From Planctomycetota bacterium (GTDB lineage Bacteria > Planctomycetota > MHYJ01 > WSZJ01 > JACPWG01), in NCBI GenBank assembly GCA_016197205.1, contig JACPWG010000127.1, positions 1 to 51,897 on the forward strand: a stretch of 51,897 bases of DNA, written 5' to 3'. Below the pieces are notes generated by a model, which worked only from the letters and a program-made list of their open reading frames with translations, searched no databases and had not been told where the DNA came from. The translations under genes were made by a program, and so were the position numbers. Of the stretch, positions 36,248-44,080 are shown one piece after another. Within the stretch, counting starts at the first letter, position 1, and each line of letters opens with the position of its first letter.

Positions 36248-36415
36248 TCACACTCCCGCCCCGGCCTCCCGCAGCTCGACCAGCCCCTGTTCCAGCGGCA
36301 CCTCCGGGACGATGCCGAGCACCGACTTCCTGCGCCGGTTGTCCGCCGGCAAGTCGACCGCCGCCCCCGCGGGCTCCTGCCGGAAGAGCGGCGCGCGTCC
36401 CACGCGCCCGCGCAA
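36248..36415 (-). pseudogene. Remnant of an NAD-dependent sugar epimerase (C-terminus)
   Basis: The minus strand reads GRAPLFRQEPAGAA, VDLPADNRRRKSVLGI, VPEVPLEQGLVEL and then a stop. This is the C-terminal end of nucleotide-sugar epimerases (PADNxxRKSVLG..P.VPLEQGL). The match begins exactly at 36415, the base next to the 88-bp tandem repeat, so the 5' part of the gene has been removed or replaced. The short frame could start at TTG (36415) but without a ribosome binding site. It lies downstream of a Gfo/Idh/MocA gene, a common partner in sugar pathways. Confidence 0.5.
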
Positions 36416-36591
36416 GAATTACTTTACATTTCCGTGGATCGACCGTTGCCTGGGGGCGCGGGCCTCCGGCCGGCGCAGCGCGGCCCAGAGGGCCGCGCCC
36501 CCAGAATTACTTTACATTTCCGTGGATCGACCGATGCCTGGGGGCGCGGGCCTCCGGCCCGCGCAGCGCGGCCCAGAAGGCCGCGCCCCCA
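36416..36591. repeat. Two tandem 88-bp units with hairpin cores
   Basis: Units 36416-36503 and 36504-36591 differ at only a few positions. Each starts GAATTACTTTACATTTCCG and ends in a GC-rich foldback of TGGGGGCGCGG against CCGCGCCCCCA (11-bp stem). The foldback resembles a dispersed repeat seen in other high-GC genomes. The unit abuts the truncated epimerase. Bases 36592-36691, before the next gene, show nothing further. Confidence 0.85.
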
Positions 36592-36691
36592 GGAGCCTCG
36601 AGGTCCGAATCTGCGCAGTTATTTTTGCGCGGGCGCTTACACTTTGCGGTAGCTGCGGGGACGAGTCAGTCGGAAATTCGTCAACGGGGCG

Positions 36692-37720
36692 CTACGGACC
36701 CGTCGGGCGGGCGAGCGCGATCGGGACGCCCTTCCGCCGGAGGGACTGCTGGGCGGCCTCGATGAGCCGGACCACACGCAGCCCATCGTGCACGTCGCTT
36801 CTCGGCGGCTTGCCGGCGCGCACGGCTTCCACGAAGTGCTGGACCTCGTTCTTCAGCGGCTCGGTAAGGTCGATTTGGGGAATGAGGATGTCGCCGAAAC
36901 GGAGCGCGACGTACCCGCCGAACGGGCTGAAGCCCGCGACGTTTTCGGCCCCGCGGTCGTAGATGCGCACCTTCTCCGTCCCCTCCATGTCGTCGAAGAC
37001 CGCCATCTTCCGGCTCCCCACGATGGTGAACTTCCGCACCTTGTGGGGATCCAGCCAGGAGAGGTGGATGTTGGCCATCCGCTTGTCGGCGAACTCCAGG
37101 TTGATGAAGACGACGTCTTCGACGCCCTCCTGGATGTAGGCTTCGCCGCGGGTGGCCACGCTGATCGGGTCTTCGCCGAGCAGATAGAGGATGACCGAGA
37201 GATCGTGGGGCGCGAAGGACCAAAGCGCGTTTTCGTCCTTGCGGATCCGACCGAGATTGAGCCGCTGCGAGTAGACGTACCGGATGTGCCCCAGCTCCCC
37301 GCTGTCCACGAGGCCCTTCAGCTTCGAGACCGCCGGGTGATACTCGAGCAGGTGCCCCACCATGAGGGTCTTGCCCGTGCGATGGACGAGGGCGGCCAGC
37401 TCGCGCGCGTCGGCCTCGGTCAGGCACATCGGCTTTTCGACGAGGACGTGCTTGCCCGCGAGGAGCGCGTCGCGCGCCATGGCGAAGTGGAGGAGCGCTG
37501 GGGCGGCGATGACGACCGCGTCGACCTCCGGGTCCGCGAGCAGGGCCTCGAAGCGCGTCTCGCGCAACACCGAGGGGAAGAGGGCGGTCGCGGAGGCCAG
37601 GTTCTTCTCGCTTGGATCGCAGGCGTACTTGACCCGCACGTCGCGCGCGAGGCAAAAGTTCCGCAGCAGGTTTTTCCCCCATTCGCCGACCCCGGCCACG
37701 CCGATGCAGAGCACGCACAC
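36692..37720 (-). CDS. Gfo/Idh/MocA-family sugar oxidoreductase
   Basis: GTG at 37720; 342 residues. The N-terminal Rossmann fold is IGVAGVGEWGKNLLRNF, then VIAAPALLHF and the EKPMCLTEADARE segment with the catalytic Lys. The C-terminal domain has HDLSVILYLLG. The pattern fits nucleotide-sugar 3-dehydrogenases such as the WbpB/WlbA group, which oxidise UDP-GlcNAc acids for O-antigen synthesis. The 255-bp element ends 11 bases before the start, so it probably replaces or contains the promoter. A truncated epimerase follows on the same strand. Confidence 0.8.
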   Translation of the reverse strand: MCVLCIGVAGVGEWGKNLLRNFCLARDVRVKYACDPSEKNLASATALFPSVLRETRFEALLADPEVDAVVIAAPALLHFAMARDALLAGKHVLVEKPMCLTEADARELAALVHRTGKTLMVGHLLEYHPAVSKLKGLVDSGELGHIRYVYSQRLNLGRIRKDENALWSFAPHDLSVILYLLGEDPISVATRGEAYIQEGVEDVVFINLEFADKRMANIHLSWLDPHKVRKFTIVGSRKMAVFDDMEGTEKVRIYDRGAENVAGFSPFGGYVALRFGDILIPQIDLTEPLKNEVQHFVEAVRAGKPPRSDVHDGLRVVRLIEAAQQSLRRKGVPIALARPTGP

Positions 37721-37731
37721 CTCTGGAGCAA

Positions 37732-38153
37732 GGGCCCGTAAAAAAACAATTCATGCCGTTCGGGAACCAGGGAGTTCCTCGGCAAAAGGCTCAAGGCTCA
37801 AGGCTCAATTTTCAGACATGGCTCAGAGTTCAAGGCTCAGTACTGCCCCACAGCATTGGGTGACTAATTTGCTCGGCGCTTTTGGCCGCCCGCGTCGTTG
37901 CACTCGCTCGTCGTAGTTCTCCGTTACTACGCCTCGCTCGCGCGCCTCGCGGGCGGCCAAACTTGCCTTCGCCTATGGGTCACCGACTCCCGTGGGGCGG
38001 TACTCAGCGTCCGCGAACCCGCGCCCGGGCTACGTTCCATGGTGATCATTGAGAATTAAACCCTGAGCCTTGTCTGCGTCTTGGAATTTGAGCATGGAGC
38101 ATTCAGGTCGCCCACCTGCGCGTCCAACGAGCGAGTCATTTTCTTACGGGCCC
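37732..38153 (-). mobile_element. 255-bp foldback element, copy 2, interrupted by the 164-bp element
   Basis: Reversed relative to copy 1 (29869-30123), with ends GGGCCCGTAAGAAAATGAC and GGGCCCGTAAAAAAAC. Flanks are CAA (37729-37731) and TAA (38154-38156), one mismatch from a 3-bp duplication. The element is 422 bp here; removing the 164-bp insertion and one 3-bp duplicate gives 255 bp, the same as copy 1. Bases 38154-38444 otherwise hold only a single arm of the CGCGACCGTGAGG repeat and a promoter candidate. Confidence 0.75.
37840..38003 (-). mobile_element. 164-bp MITE-like element, copy 2, nested
   Basis: Reversed copy of 30127-30290, identical in length. Ends are GTACTGCCCCAC and GTGGGGCGGTAC. 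Direct TCA at 37837-37839 and 38004-38006 flank it. On the element's strand it splits the 255-bp element at the sequence CTGAGCCTTGAAC, which is unbroken in copy 1 near 30010, so insertion and duplication of TGA can be read directly. Confidence 0.85.
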
Positions 38154-38238
38154 TAAGAGCCTGACCCCGGTGACCGCAACGGCATTCGCACGCGTGTCGG
38201 CGGGAGCGAACCTGGGGAGGCGTGCGGACACGCCGAGG

Positions 38239-38263
38239 CCGCTCCCTCACGGTCGCGGTTCCG
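38239..38263 (-). repeat. Solo arm of the CGCGACCGTGAGG repeat
   Basis: CCGCTCCCTCACGGTCGCGG with a short extension matches the right arm of the element at 24381-24545. No partner arm is seen within 300 bases. Confidence 0.6.
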
Positions 38264-38368
38264 TGTCGTGCACCCGCAGGCCGCGTGGGGACGCCGTATC
38301 ACGAGCCCCGACTCGCGAGGATGCGAATGATAGGGGCGGCCGTGCGGGGCGTCAAGCTGATTTTGGGC

Positions 38369-38397
38369 TTGCCGGAGCCGAGGCGGCGCACTACACT
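38369..38397 (+). promoter_or_regulatory. Candidate promoter of the DUF4416 gene
   Basis: TTGCCG at 38369-38374 and TACACT at 38392-38397 are 17 bases apart. The start codon at 38445 would be about 40 bases after the transcription start. Confidence 0.3.
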
Positions 38398-38444
38398 TCA
38401 GCCGGGTATTTTTCCGGCACGCGCTTTACCGAGCGGAGGTGCGC

Positions 38445-38999
38445 ATGGGGTCGGTCCAGCTCCCTCCCCCCGCGATCCTCGTCGTCGGCATCCTCGCCGC
38501 GGCCGAGGTGGACCTCGCCGCGGCCGAGCAAGCGCTGGAGCAACGGTTCGGCGCGGTCGAGGGGCGTAGCCCGACCTGGCCGTTCCATTACACCCGCTAC
38601 TACGAGCGGGCAATGGGGCCGCGACTGTTGCGCCGGTTCCTGCACTTTGAGCGGCGGATCGATCCGTCGGCGCTGCCGGAGGCCAAGCTCGCCACCCAGG
38701 AGTTGGAGCGCGCATTTGCCGAAGGCCGCGGCGCCTCGTCCTCGACCGTCCGGCCCGTCAACCTGGATCCCGGGTATTTCACGGCGGCGAAGCTCGTGCT
38801 GGCCTCGACCAAGGAAAACTCCCACCGCGTTTATCTCGCGAAGGGGATCTACGCGGAGGTGACGCTGGCCTTTCGAAACGGGGCGTTCGAGGCTTATGCG
38901 TGGACGTACCCGGACTACAAGAGCGAAGAGTACCGGAGCTACTTCCTGGAGCTGCGGGCGCGTGCGCCGGGGGCTCCCGGGCTCGACGACGCTCCCTGA
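38445..38999 (+). CDS. DUF4416 family protein
   Basis: The ATG at 38445 has GGAGG ending six bases upstream; a GTG at 38439 overlaps that site and is less likely. The 184-residue protein has the family pattern: FHYTRYYERAMGP, RPVNLDPGYFTAAKLVLAS, STKENSHRVYLAKGIYAEVT and a C-terminal YPDYKSEEY. The family is widespread in deep-branching bacteria and has no established function. No signal peptide is seen. It stands between mobile elements and the convergent asnB gene. Confidence 0.85.
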   Translation: MGSVQLPPPAILVVGILAAAEVDLAAAEQALEQRFGAVEGRSPTWPFHYTRYYERAMGPRLLRRFLHFERRIDPSALPEAKLATQELERAFAEGRGASSSTVRPVNLDPGYFTAAKLVLASTKENSHRVYLAKGIYAEVTLAFRNGAFEAYAWTYPDYKSEEYRSYFLELRARAPGAPGLDDAP

Positions 39000-39029
39000 C
39001 CGGCTGCCAGAGCCGCGTGCCCGCCGGCT

Positions 39030-40907
39030 TCACGGCCACCACGTCCGAAACCACAGCTCCGCGTTGATCCAGCGCCACAGCTTCTGCGTGTCCGCGGGCC
39101 GGCCGGCGCGAAAGGCCTCGTAGTCCGCGCGCGCCGCCGCGACGTCCACGAAACCGCGCTCCGCGAGCGAGCGTGAGCCGAGGAGGTCGAGCACCAGCGG
39201 GGCCAGGTCCTCGCGCAGCCAGCGCGCCTCGGGGGTTGCGAAGCCGAGCTTCCGGATGCGTTCCCGCACCGGGGCCGGCAGGACCGGGGCGAGCGCCTGT
39301 CGGAGGACGAACTTGGTCCAGGCGCCGCGGAGCTTCTGGTCGTTGGGGAGTGCGAAGGCCAGCTCCACGAGCCGGTAGTCGAGGAAGGGCAGCCGCGCCT
39401 CGACGCCGAAGGCCATCGTGTTGCGATCCTCATAGCGCAGGAGGCCGGGCAGGGATGTCCGCGTGAGCGAGCGGTAGAGGGCACGTGGAAGAAAGCCCGC
39501 CATCGGGTTGCGGGCCGGGCGCGGCTCAGGTGTTTCCCCTAGATACCAGGAGGGTGGGGCGCCCGCACGACCCGCGCGCCGCCGCGCCGCGGGCGGGACC
39601 AGTTCGCGCAGGACCCGCCGCACGAGCCCGGGGAGGGAGTCCCCCCAGGCCGCGCGCACGCCGGCCGCCGCGGGCCCCAGGCGTTCCCAATGGCCCGAAA
39701 GGCACAGGTCGAGCACGTGCGGCCCGGCGTATTCGCCGTAGCCGGCGAGCACCTCGTCCGCGCCCTGGCCGTCGAGGAGGACCGGGACGCCGTGCTCGCG
39801 CGCCGACTGCGCCACGCGCCATTGCGCGAAGACGCTGGTCGACACGAAGGGCTCCTCCTGGTGGAAGAGGAGTTTCGGCAAGGCCTGGAGCAGCTCCGCG
39901 CCGCTCGGGGTCACCGTGTGCGCCTCGGCCCCCGTAGCGTCGACCACCGCTCGCCAGTAGGGTGTTTCCCGTAGCTCCTCGTCCTGGAAGTCCGCGGTGA
40001 AGGTGCGCAGGCGCGGCGCGGGCGCGGGCCCGGCGCCGCTCCCCTGGCGGAGCAGCCGCGTCGCTTCACAGGCAATCGAAGACGAGTCGAGGCCGCCGCT
40101 CAAACAGGTCCCGACCGGGACGTCGCTCCGGAGGCGCAGGCGGACCGCGTCCTCGAAGAGGGAGGCGAACCGGTCGGCGGCCGCGCGGTCTTCCGCGGCC
40201 GACGACGGGCGACGCGGGTCATCCTCCCCGGGCGCCAGGTCCCACCAGCGCTCCAGCCGCAGCCGTCCTTCCTCCAGGAGGAGGCGATGCGCGGGCGGGA
40301 GGCGGAGGATCCCTTCGAAAAAGGTCTCGTCGCCCGCGTCGACCGCGCCCGTGGCGAGGTAGGCCCGAAGCACGCGCAGGTTGGGACGGCGCGGGACCCA
40401 CGGGCATTCGAGGAGCGCCTTCACTTCGGAAGCGAACGTGAAGCGGCCTTCGGCGAAGTAGTAAAAGAAGGGTTTGACGCCGAAGCGATCGCGGGCGCAC
40501 AGGAGCCGCCGACGCGGGCGGTCCCAGAGCGCGAAGGCGAACATGCCGTTCAGGTGGCGGAGGAAGGCGTCGCCGTGCGCGGCATGGGCGTGAAGGAGGA
40601 CCTCCGTGTCGGACCGGCTGCGGAAGATGGCGCCGCGGGCGGCGAGGTCGGCGGCGAGCTCGAGGTAGTTGTAGACCTCGCCGTTGTAGGTGAGCCAGCG
40701 GGCGCCGTCCGCGGAGGCCATGGGCTGGGCGCCGGCGGGGGAGAGGTCGAGGATCGCGAGGCGACGGTGGCCGAAACCGGCCGGGCCGTCCACCACCACG
40801 CCCTCGCCGTCGGGTCCGCGGTGCGCGAGCCGGCGGGTCATCCGTTCCAGGACGTCCCGCGCGGGGCTCCCGCCGCCCGTCTCAACGATCCCCGCGATGC
40901 CGCACAC
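39030..40907 (-). CDS. asnB: Asparagine synthetase (glutamine-hydrolysing)
   Basis: GTG at 40907 gives MCGIAG with Cys2 as the glutaminase nucleophile. The 625-residue protein has the class II amidotransferase domain (RLAHRGPDGEG, GHRRLAILDLS, LTYNGEVYN) and the synthetase domain with the pyrophosphate loop SGGLDSSS (from about 270). It would make asparagine or, as in many surface-polymer clusters, amidate a sugar acid. One base separates it from the preceding deacetylase-like gene, so the two are likely cotranscribed, which favours a polysaccharide role. Confidence 0.9.
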   Translation of the reverse strand: MCGIAGIVETGGGSPARDVLERMTRRLAHRGPDGEGVVVDGPAGFGHRRLAILDLSPAGAQPMASADGARWLTYNGEVYNYLELAADLAARGAIFRSRSDTEVLLHAHAAHGDAFLRHLNGMFAFALWDRPRRRLLCARDRFGVKPFFYYFAEGRFTFASEVKALLECPWVPRRPNLRVLRAYLATGAVDAGDETFFEGILRLPPAHRLLLEEGRLRLERWWDLAPGEDDPRRPSSAAEDRAAADRFASLFEDAVRLRLRSDVPVGTCLSGGLDSSSIACEATRLLRQGSGAGPAPAPRLRTFTADFQDEELRETPYWRAVVDATGAEAHTVTPSGAELLQALPKLLFHQEEPFVSTSVFAQWRVAQSAREHGVPVLLDGQGADEVLAGYGEYAGPHVLDLCLSGHWERLGPAAAGVRAAWGDSLPGLVRRVLRELVPPAARRRAGRAGAPPSWYLGETPEPRPARNPMAGFLPRALYRSLTRTSLPGLLRYEDRNTMAFGVEARLPFLDYRLVELAFALPNDQKLRGAWTKFVLRQALAPVLPAPVRERIRKLGFATPEARWLREDLAPLVLDLLGSRSLAERGFVDVAAARADYEAFRAGRPADTQKLWRWINAELWFRTWWP

Positions 40908-40908
40908 G

Positions 40909-41655
40909 CTACGCGCGGGCCTTTCCTTCCCACACGCCGGTGGGAAGACGGGCGGCGTAGAAGTCGAGCGCCTCGCACATCGAGAAGCTGGACGAATTCG
41001 ACTCGCGCAGCGTCTCGACCAGCTCGAGGAAGAACGTGCGCGTGCCGCGACCCAGGAACGGGGAGAGCGGGGACGTCACGAGGCCGGCGACCTGCGCCTT
41101 GTTGGCCAGGTAGAAGGCGAGGTTGGGCGTGTTGAGGAGCAGGTGGACGGGGTGGAAATCGAAAATGTAGAGGCTGCCGGGCTTCGAGGCCCGGTGCAGG
41201 AGCGTGGGGTCGAAGGCGGGCGTGCTGCCCGGCCAGTGCTCGGCGTGGAGGAAGTCGAGGGTGTCCACGTAGAAGACGGGCAGCTCGTACCCGCCCCAGG
41301 GCAGGGCGTAGGGCGCGAGCGGGCTTTGGTACAGCGGCGTGGTGTTGCTGGCGTAGCGGAGACCGCACGACGAAAGCGCCTCCATCACGCGCTCGCCGTG
41401 CAGGAAGCCGGCGGCGCGCAACCCCGCCGCCATGGGCAGTTCCGCGGCGACGCGCTTGACCGCCGCCGCGGGGTCTTCCCCCGGCTCGACGCACGGCAGG
41501 AGGGCGACTTCCCAACGCGGGCTCCGGTCGCCGAGGAGGGCGGACTTGTGGGAGCAAAAAAAAGTCAGCTTGCCGGGGACGCGGTCGCAGAGACCCAGCG
41601 CGTGCTGGATGAGCGGCTCCGGGCAGTCCTGGAGGTCGAAGGTCAGGCAGATCAT
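40909..41655 (-). CDS. Divergent polysaccharide-deacetylase-like protein
   Basis: ATG at 41655; 248 residues. The N-terminus MICLTFDLQDCPEP resembles the first motif of NodB-type deacetylases (TFDD) but with LQD after the Asp, and the C-terminal half has IFDFHPVHLLL like the last motif. The middle metal-binding HxxxH is not evident. It may be a divergent or inactive member that binds sugars or forms a complex with the adjacent amidotransferase. The asnB start is one base after its stop. Confidence 0.55.
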   Translation of the reverse strand: MICLTFDLQDCPEPLIQHALGLCDRVPGKLTFFCSHKSALLGDRSPRWEVALLPCVEPGEDPAAAVKRVAAELPMAAGLRAAGFLHGERVMEALSSCGLRYASNTTPLYQSPLAPYALPWGGYELPVFYVDTLDFLHAEHWPGSTPAFDPTLLHRASKPGSLYIFDFHPVHLLLNTPNLAFYLANKAQVAGLVTSPLSPFLGRGTRTFFLELVETLRESNSSSFSMCEALDFYAARLPTGVWEGKARA

Positions 41656-41748
41656 GGCTGGGGGGGGCTCCGCGGAGGGCGGGGGACCGAATCGGCGCCG
41701 ACGGCAACCTATCTACGCCCGGCGCGTGCCGCGGGTCAAGAAAAAAGC

Positions 41749-41778
41749 TCGACAGAACGCGGGTGGCCGTCGGATAAT
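41749..41778 (+). promoter_or_regulatory. Candidate promoter of the FHA gene
   Basis: TCGACA at 41749-41754 and GATAAT at 41773-41778 are 18 bases apart, with 5 of 6 consensus matches each. It lies in the divergent region between 41655 and 41839; the FHA start is about 60 bases downstream. Confidence 0.4.
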
Positions 41779-41838
41779 GGGCGGGGTTGAAGCTCGCTTC
41801 GTCCTGTCTGGCGGTCGTCTGCCGCCGAGGTATCGTCG

Positions 41839-42315
41839 ATGATCCGACTCGTGAACGCCAGGACCGGAGGCGACTACGGCCTCGACCCGGCGCTCGACAA
41901 GATGGGTTTCGCCGTCCTGGGCCGCCTCCCTTGCGCCGGGATCATGCGCGAGGGGGAGATTTCCCGCTTCCACGCCACCGTGCTCCGCCACTCCGGTTCG
42001 TACTTCCTGGTCGACCACTCCATGAACGGCACCTGGCGGCGGGTCGCAGGCAGTCCGGAATCGGTGGTGATCAAGAGCGGCCTCTGGGTCGCCGCCGCGC
42101 CGGTCCCCGCTCCCTGCCGCGTCGATCAGGCCGCCAGCTACGAGTTCGATCGAAAAGACGACAACTCCTATCAGAAGAGCCTGGCGGCCTTCCTCAAGAT
42201 GCTCGACCAGCCGACGGAGCGGCAGAAGCTGCTCGACGTCGGCGTCCGGCTCGAGGACGGGATGATGATCGAGTTCGGCACGCACGAACTGGTCTTCCGC
42301 GTGGAGATCCGGTGA
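41839..42315 (+). CDS. FHA-domain protein
   Basis: ATG at 41839; 158 residues. The FHA core is LGRLPCAGI, the ISRFHATVLRH segment (Ser and His in SRFH) and FLVDHSMNGTWRR, a match to phosphothreonine-binding FHA domains (GRxxx...SxxH...NGT). A helical segment (about 97-130) precedes a last beta strand. It has no signal or membrane segment. Such proteins read the marks made by Ser/Thr kinases, two of which are in this window. It is followed nine bases later by an HTTM-like membrane protein. Confidence 0.85.
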   Translation: MIRLVNARTGGDYGLDPALDKMGFAVLGRLPCAGIMREGEISRFHATVLRHSGSYFLVDHSMNGTWRRVAGSPESVVIKSGLWVAAAPVPAPCRVDQAASYEFDRKDDNSYQKSLAAFLKMLDQPTERQKLLDVGVRLEDGMMIEFGTHELVFRVEIR

Positions 42316-42323
42316 GGCCGCCG

Positions 42324-43850
42324 ATGGACCTTTCCTCCTTCCTGCACCCGCACCTCTCCCCCCATGTCCTGGCCCTCGTCCGATCGGCGTACGGCTTCCT
42401 TTTGCTGCTCACGCTCCTCGAGGCCCTCCCCCAGGCGACGAGGTTCTTCACGACGGCGACGCATGGCGGCTACCTGAACCCCGGCCCGCTCCGTGACCTG
42501 CTTTTCCGCCCCCGCCATCTGCCGCTCCTCCTGGGCCTCTGGCTCGCGTCGGCCTGCGGACTCGCCGTCGGGGTGCAGACGCCCCTCGCCGCGCTGGTGA
42601 ATCTCGCGCTCGGCTATTATTTTTTCGTCCACACCCGGTGGAAAGGGATCCTCCGCGGCATGGGCGCGCCCGGGCTCATGTCCTGCTGGCTCGGGGCTTG
42701 CATTTGTTTTCTCGAGTTCGCGCGGCACCACGACCCGACCGGGCGCCTCCAGGAGGCGGCCCTCCTCGCGTTCCGCGTCGATTTCGCCGTGATCATGCTG
42801 AGCGCGGGGATCTACAAGGCGACCGCCGGCTATCCGAGGAACCAGGGGATGGAGCTGGGCCTGGTCAACCCCTGGTGGGGCTACTGGTGGCGCTTCTTCA
42901 AGGACCGCCCCCCCGGCCACCTGGTGTTTCGCATCGCCAACCATCTCGCGTACCTCGTCGAGATCTCCGGCGCCCTGGCCATGCTCTTTCCTCCGACGCG
43001 CGAGCTCGGCGCCTTCGCGATCCTTTGCAGCTTCGCGGGCATCGGGCTGCAGATCCGGCTCGGCTTCCTCTGCGAGATGCTCATGCTTTGCTGCCTGGTC
43101 GAGATCGAGCCAGGGACCTGGATGGACCGGGCCCTGGGCGTGCTTCCCGGCCTCGTCGGCGCGGCACCCGCCGCGGTCTCGGCCGTGCCTCTCGTCCCGG
43201 GGCTCGCCGAGGGGCTGCGGTACGCCTGCTTCGCGTACGTCGTGCTGCTCCCCTTCGCGTTCGCGGGGATGTACTACAACTTCTACGGCAGAAAGCAGCT
43301 CCCTGGTCCGCTCCAGTCCGCGCTCGTCGCGTACACGAACCTGTTCGGCATGATCATCTGGCGGGTCTTCACGATCGACGTCATCAACTTCTTCGTGAAC
43401 ATCCGCGTCGTGGACCGGCCCGGCTCCGAGCCCCGCGTGTACTCACGGCCGGGGCGGCTCGACTGGTCCAGCCGCTTCCGGTATCTGCACGTCGGCGAAT
43501 TCGTCTGCGCCGCCTCGGTCTTCACCACGCTGAAATACTATCCATCGAATCCGGCGATTTTTAACGAACGACTGCTGCGCTATGCGCGCACCGTGCCGTG
43601 CCCGGCGGGGGGGCGGGTGCTTTTCGAATACGTGTCGATCCGGAAGAGCGACACGGGGTTCGAGTTCGTGCCGGTGTCCGAGTTTGAAGTGGATCCGAGC
43701 GGTGGGGTGGTGGTGGAGCGGACACTGGTCGTGGGAGCCACCGTACGTGGGGGGCACCCCGACTCCCCGGTGCACGAAGGCGTCGTGCCAGGCAGCTACG
43801 CCCCCGCGAGTGGCCACCGAGTGGGCACGCCGCCGAAGGCGGCCCTGTGA
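42324..43850 (+). CDS. HTTM-like (vitamin K-carboxylase-related) membrane protein
   Basis: ATG at 42324; a GTG at 42312 overlapping the FHA stop is an alternative. The 508-residue protein has about eight hydrophobic segments in the first 380 residues, with RWKGILRGMGAP and MLSAGIYKA. The HTTM pattern (several helices, SAGIYKxxxGY..NQGM, NPWWGYWW) is present. A C-terminal beta domain follows (FTTLKYYPSN). The last 35-40 residues (from about 470) do not look like the family and are read across repeat-like DNA, so the true end may be earlier. It may act on a protein or lipid at the membrane; the substrate is unknown. Confidence 0.65.
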   Translation: MDLSSFLHPHLSPHVLALVRSAYGFLLLLTLLEALPQATRFFTTATHGGYLNPGPLRDLLFRPRHLPLLLGLWLASACGLAVGVQTPLAALVNLALGYYFFVHTRWKGILRGMGAPGLMSCWLGACICFLEFARHHDPTGRLQEAALLAFRVDFAVIMLSAGIYKATAGYPRNQGMELGLVNPWWGYWWRFFKDRPPGHLVFRIANHLAYLVEISGALAMLFPPTRELGAFAILCSFAGIGLQIRLGFLCEMLMLCCLVEIEPGTWMDRALGVLPGLVGAAPAAVSAVPLVPGLAEGLRYACFAYVVLLPFAFAGMYYNFYGRKQLPGPLQSALVAYTNLFGMIIWRVFTIDVINFFVNIRVVDRPGSEPRVYSRPGRLDWSSRFRYLHVGEFVCAASVFTTLKYYPSNPAIFNERLLRYARTVPCPAGGRVLFEYVSIRKSDTGFEFVPVSEFEVDPSGGVVVERTLVVGATVRGGHPDSPVHEGVVPGSYAPASGHRVGTPPKAAL

Positions 43851-43879
43851 CAACGGCGAGCGACAGAGGAGGGGCCAGC

Positions 43880-44034
43880 GAGGCCGCTGAGGACGCCGAA
43901 AAAACGACGACGGAAAACGAGCCACCGAAGACGCTGAAGACGCCGAAGGGGCGACGACGGAAGACGAGCCACCGAAGACGCCGAAGACGCCGAAAGGACC
44001 AAGACGGAAGACGAGCCACCTAAGACGCTGACGG
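43880..44034 (+). repeat. 47-bp tandem array of 9-base GAAGACGCC units, left of the GxxExxY gene
   Basis: Units start at 43913, 43960 and 44007 (period 47), each beginning GAARACGAGCCACC and containing GAAGACGCC-type nonamers; a partial unit is at 43880-43912. The same nonamers are at 4597-4620 and, inverted, at 44577-44698. The array ends 46 bases before the GxxExxY start and may supply its leader. Confidence 0.85.
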
Positions 44035-44080
44035 AGAGTCCGACATCGACGAGGATCCAATTCCTTGGAGGTGGAGAGGC

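Noticed and set aside
36129..36962. 277-codon open frame on the plus strand
   Set aside because: It runs through the 88-bp repeat and antisense to the epimerase remnant and Gfo/Idh gene, with low-complexity translation.
43880..44034. CRISPR-like array (period 47)
   Set aside because: Units are homologous along their full length, there are no unique spacers, and no cas gene is in the window.
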